A stretch of 64,000 nucleotides of DNA from QQVM01 sp035341855 (GTDB lineage: Bacteria > Bacteroidota > Bacteroidia > AKYH767-A > 2013-40CM-41-45). How positions within the stretch are numbered: position 1 is the stretch's first letter; each line of letters opens with the position of its first letter. The stretch is taken from assembly GCA_035341855.1 (NCBI GenBank), contig DAOQWA010000009.1:30550-94549 (forward strand), given 5' to 3'. The notes below the pieces were generated by a model. The model worked only from the letters and a program-made list of their open reading frames with translations, made no database searches and had not been told where the DNA came from. Both the position numbers and the translations under genes were made by a program. Positions 61,929 through 64,000 of this stretch are shown piece by piece.

Positions 61929-64000
61929 ATGCGATTAACGCTAATCCTTTTAATACTAACTCTCCTTTCCTGCCAACGAGTGACACCACAGAATATGCAA
62001 CATACAAATCAGCTGATCAATGAAACAAGTCCTTATCTTCTTCAACATGCCCACAATCCTGTAAATTGGTATCCATGGGGAGAAGAAGCCTGGAAAAAAG
62101 CAAAAGATGAAAACAAACTTGTTCTTATTTCTATAGGATATTCTGCCTGTCATTGGTGCCATGTAATGGAGCATGAAAGTTTTGAGAACGACTCAACAGC
62201 AAAACTGATGAATGAATATTTCATTTGTATTAAAGTAGATCGTGAAGAACGGCCGGACATAGACCAAATATATATGTCAGCGGTGCAGCTTATGACAGGT
62301 AGTGGCGGATGGCCATTGAATTGTTTTACCTTACCTGACGGCAGACCCATATATGGCGGAACTTATTTTCCTACTGCCAATTGGAATCAAATTTTAGTTC
62401 AGTTAAGCACCTTTTACAAAAAAGATCCGGCGAAGGCGAATGAATATGCAACAGAATTGACGCAAGGAATTAATAAGATGGAACTTGTCAAAGTTAATGA
62501 GGATCCCATTGACTTTAATATGAAAGATTTGGATGCCATTGTAGCTGCCTGGAAAAATCAATTTGATACAGTTGAAGGAGGTCCGAATCGTGCACCGAAA
62601 TTTCCTTTACCAAATAATTATGAATTTCTCCTTCGCTATGCAGTTGCATCCGGCGACAATGAAGTACTGAAGCATGTAAATCTGACATTAGAGAAAATGG
62701 CGTACGGCGGGATCTATGATCAGATAGGCGGCGGCTTTGCCCGTTATTCGACTGATACTTATTGGAAGGTACCACACTTCGAAAAAATGCTCTATGATAA
62801 TGCACAACTTGTGTCATTGTACTCAAAGGCATATCAGCAAAGTAAAAATCCTTTGTACAAGGAAATTGTCTATGAAACGCTGGAATTTATTCAAAGAGAG
62901 ATGACCTCTGTCCAAGGAGGTTTTTATTCTGCCATTGATGCCGATTCGGAAGGAAAAGAAGGTAAGTTTTACGTTTGGAAATTAGACGAACTTAAAGAAG
63001 TATTAAATGAATTAAAAGCGCCCAAGGCTTTTGAAATTATTTCCGAGTATTTTAACATCAACAAAACCGGATACTGGGAAGAAGAAAATTATATACTTCT
63101 GAGAAAAAAAACTCCTGAAGAAATTGCAAAAATATTTTCTGTTTCTACTGGTGAATTAAGTGCACTAATAGCTGAAGCTAAGAAATTGCTTCTTACGGAA
63201 AGAAGCAAACGAATAAGGCCCGGACTCGACGATAAAATACTTGTCTCGTGGAATGCACTTATGATTAGCGGATACTGTGACGCATACAAAGCATTCGGGG
63301 ATGAACAATTTTTATCTGCTGCTAAAAAAAATGCATCACTGATATTACGGCAAATGAGAACCAAGGATGGAGGCTTATTTCATAGTTACAAGAATGGTAC
63401 AGCTAAAATAAATGGCTATCTTGAAGATTATTCCTTCATGATCGAATCTCTCCTCTCGCTGTATGAATGTACTTTTGATGAAATCTATTTAAACGAAGCG
63501 AACTCATTCGCTGAATATGCATTTACTCATTTTTATGATGAAACGGCAGGAAGCTTTTGGTTCACATCTAACCTGGATCCTGCGCTCATTGCACGGAAGA
63601 AAGAAATTCAGGATAATGTGATTCCTGCATCCAACTCAGCCATGGCAAAGGCTTTATTCAATTTAGGAATTCACTTTGAAAATAAAAAATTCACTGACAC
63701 AGCATCAAAAATGCTTCATAATATTGTGAAAGAAATGGAAAGATATGGCTCAGGATATTCCAACTGGGCAATACTCATGTTAAACTTGACTCAGGATTTC
63801 CGTGAAATTGTAATCACTGGAGATTCGGCACATAAAAAGAGAAAAGAACTACAAAGCTATTACCTCCCCAATACTTTATTCGCCGGATCGCTTAAGGAAA
63901 GTGAGCTCCCATTGCTATTGTACAGAACTGCTGAACCGAAAACATTGATATATGTATGTGAAAACAGAGTTTGCAAATTGCCGGTTGAAAAGGTTGAAGA
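61929..64000 (+). CDS. Thioredoxin-domain protein of the YyaL/DUF255 family, 3' end outside window
   Basis: The frame stays open to the right edge; 690 codons are visible. It starts at ATG 61929 with a lipoprotein signal (LTLIL LILTLLSC, Cys16). A thioredoxin-like domain follows: NETSPYLLQHAHNPVNWYPWGEEAWKKAKDE, then ISIGYSACHWCHVMEHESF (CxxC) and KVDREERPDIDQIYM, SGGWPLNCFTLPDGRPI. Then an alpha/alpha-toroid region with KFPLPNNYEFLLRYA and DADSEGKEGKFYVW. The family (human SPATA20, bacterial YyaL) has no confirmed reaction. A lipoprotein signal on this usually cytoplasmic family is worth noting. Confidence 0.9.
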   Translation, partial: MRLTLILLILTLLSCQRVTPQNMQHTNQLINETSPYLLQHAHNPVNWYPWGEEAWKKAKDENKLVLISIGYSACHWCHVMEHESFENDSTAKLMNEYFICIKVDREERPDIDQIYMSAVQLMTGSGGWPLNCFTLPDGRPIYGGTYFPTANWNQILVQLSTFYKKDPAKANEYATELTQGINKMELVKVNEDPIDFNMKDLDAIVAAWKNQFDTVEGGPNRAPKFPLPNNYEFLLRYAVASGDNEVLKHVNLTLEKMAYGGIYDQIGGGFARYSTDTYWKVPHFEKMLYDNAQLVSLYSKAYQQSKNPLYKEIVYETLEFIQREMTSVQGGFYSAIDADSEGKEGKFYVWKLDELKEVLNELKAPKAFEIISEYFNINKTGYWEEENYILLRKKTPEEIAKIFSVSTGELSALIAEAKKLLLTERSKRIRPGLDDKILVSWNALMISGYCDAYKAFGDEQFLSAAKKNASLILRQMRTKDGGLFHSYKNGTAKINGYLEDYSFMIESLLSLYECTFDEIYLNEANSFAEYAFTHFYDETAGSFWFTSNLDPALIARKKEIQDNVIPASNSAMAKALFNLGIHFENKKFTDTASKMLHNIVKEMERYGSGYSNWAILMLNLTQDFREIVITGDSAHKKRKELQSYYLPNTLFAGSLKESELPLLLYRTAEPKTLIYVCENRVCKLPVEKVE

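Noticed and set aside
1..64000. Mobile element, prophage, toxin-antitoxin or defence island
   Set aside because: No transposase, integrase, phage structural or defence genes are visible, no long direct or inverted terminal repeats, and gene content is mostly housekeeping.

Overview
The window reads as a chromosomal segment of a Bacteroidota (Bacteroidetes) bacterium of the gliding/type IX secretion lineages. The evidence is: a GldD C-terminus at the left edge; a giant secreted PKD-repeat protein; many outer-membrane barrel proteins and lipoproteins; the purH-mreB-mreC-mreD-mrdA-rodA order; DUF4286, DUF6268-like and GIN-type proteins; AT-rich DNA; and promoters of the Bacteroidota type (TTTG, about 19 nt, TAnnTTTG). 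I see no transposase, phage gene, CRISPR array or rRNA. Most of the window is housekeeping sequence.

Layout. 0-7 kb: gldD end, a barrel protein, heme A synthase, a FadL-like outer-membrane protein overlapping coaX, tRNA-Phe with its own promoter, a single-domain response regulator, and a helical HTH/TPR-like protein of unknown role. 7-14.5 kb: two secreted proteins (one short Fn3-like, one of about 1930 residues with 19 PKD repeats), then an orphan histidine kinase. 14.6-20 kb: gpmI, an M20 dipeptidase, a DMT exporter and a DEAD-family helicase. 20-28 kb: an M13 peptidase, lptC, a 67-aa membrane protein, a CorC/hemolysin-like protein, a YpfJ-type metalloprotease and a PpiD-like foldase, i.e. 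an envelope-biogenesis block. 27.8-30.7 kb: a methyltransferase, two related monoheme lipoproteins (cytochrome P460-like), a 2TM/P-loop-like membrane protein and a DUF1003 protein. 30.8-38 kb: the cell-shape operon (rodA, mrdA, mreD, mreC, mreB) and purH, all on the minus strand. 38-46 kb: an ABC permease, a NodB-like lipoprotein with altered catalytic residues, mfd and a barrel protein. 46-51.6 kb: fbp, serA, a GNAT protein, aspartate kinase and a second 2-hydroxyacid dehydrogenase. 51.6-56 kb: the serS-TPR-DUF4286-rsmA run. 56-64 kb: a nitroreductase, DUF2461, a GIN-like protein, a TonB-dependent receptor, rplU-rpmA with a textbook promoter, and a YyaL/DUF255 thioredoxin-domain protein cut by the right edge.

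I found no complete new defence or mobile system. The observations most worth checking are: (1) the giant PKD protein ends inside an Fn3-like domain where homologues continue into a type IX secretion sorting domain; (2) two tandem heme lipoproteins each have an inverted repeat upstream, including three TTGTCAGG half-sites; (3) several envelope genes have a -7 promoter element only 4-10 nt before the start codon, which predicts leaderless or nearly leaderless mRNAs; (4) a deacetylase-fold lipoprotein in which the usual HDxD metal motif reads HNIN; (5) a potassium-channel-like 2TM protein with a non-canonical selectivity filter, coupled to a DUF1003 gene.
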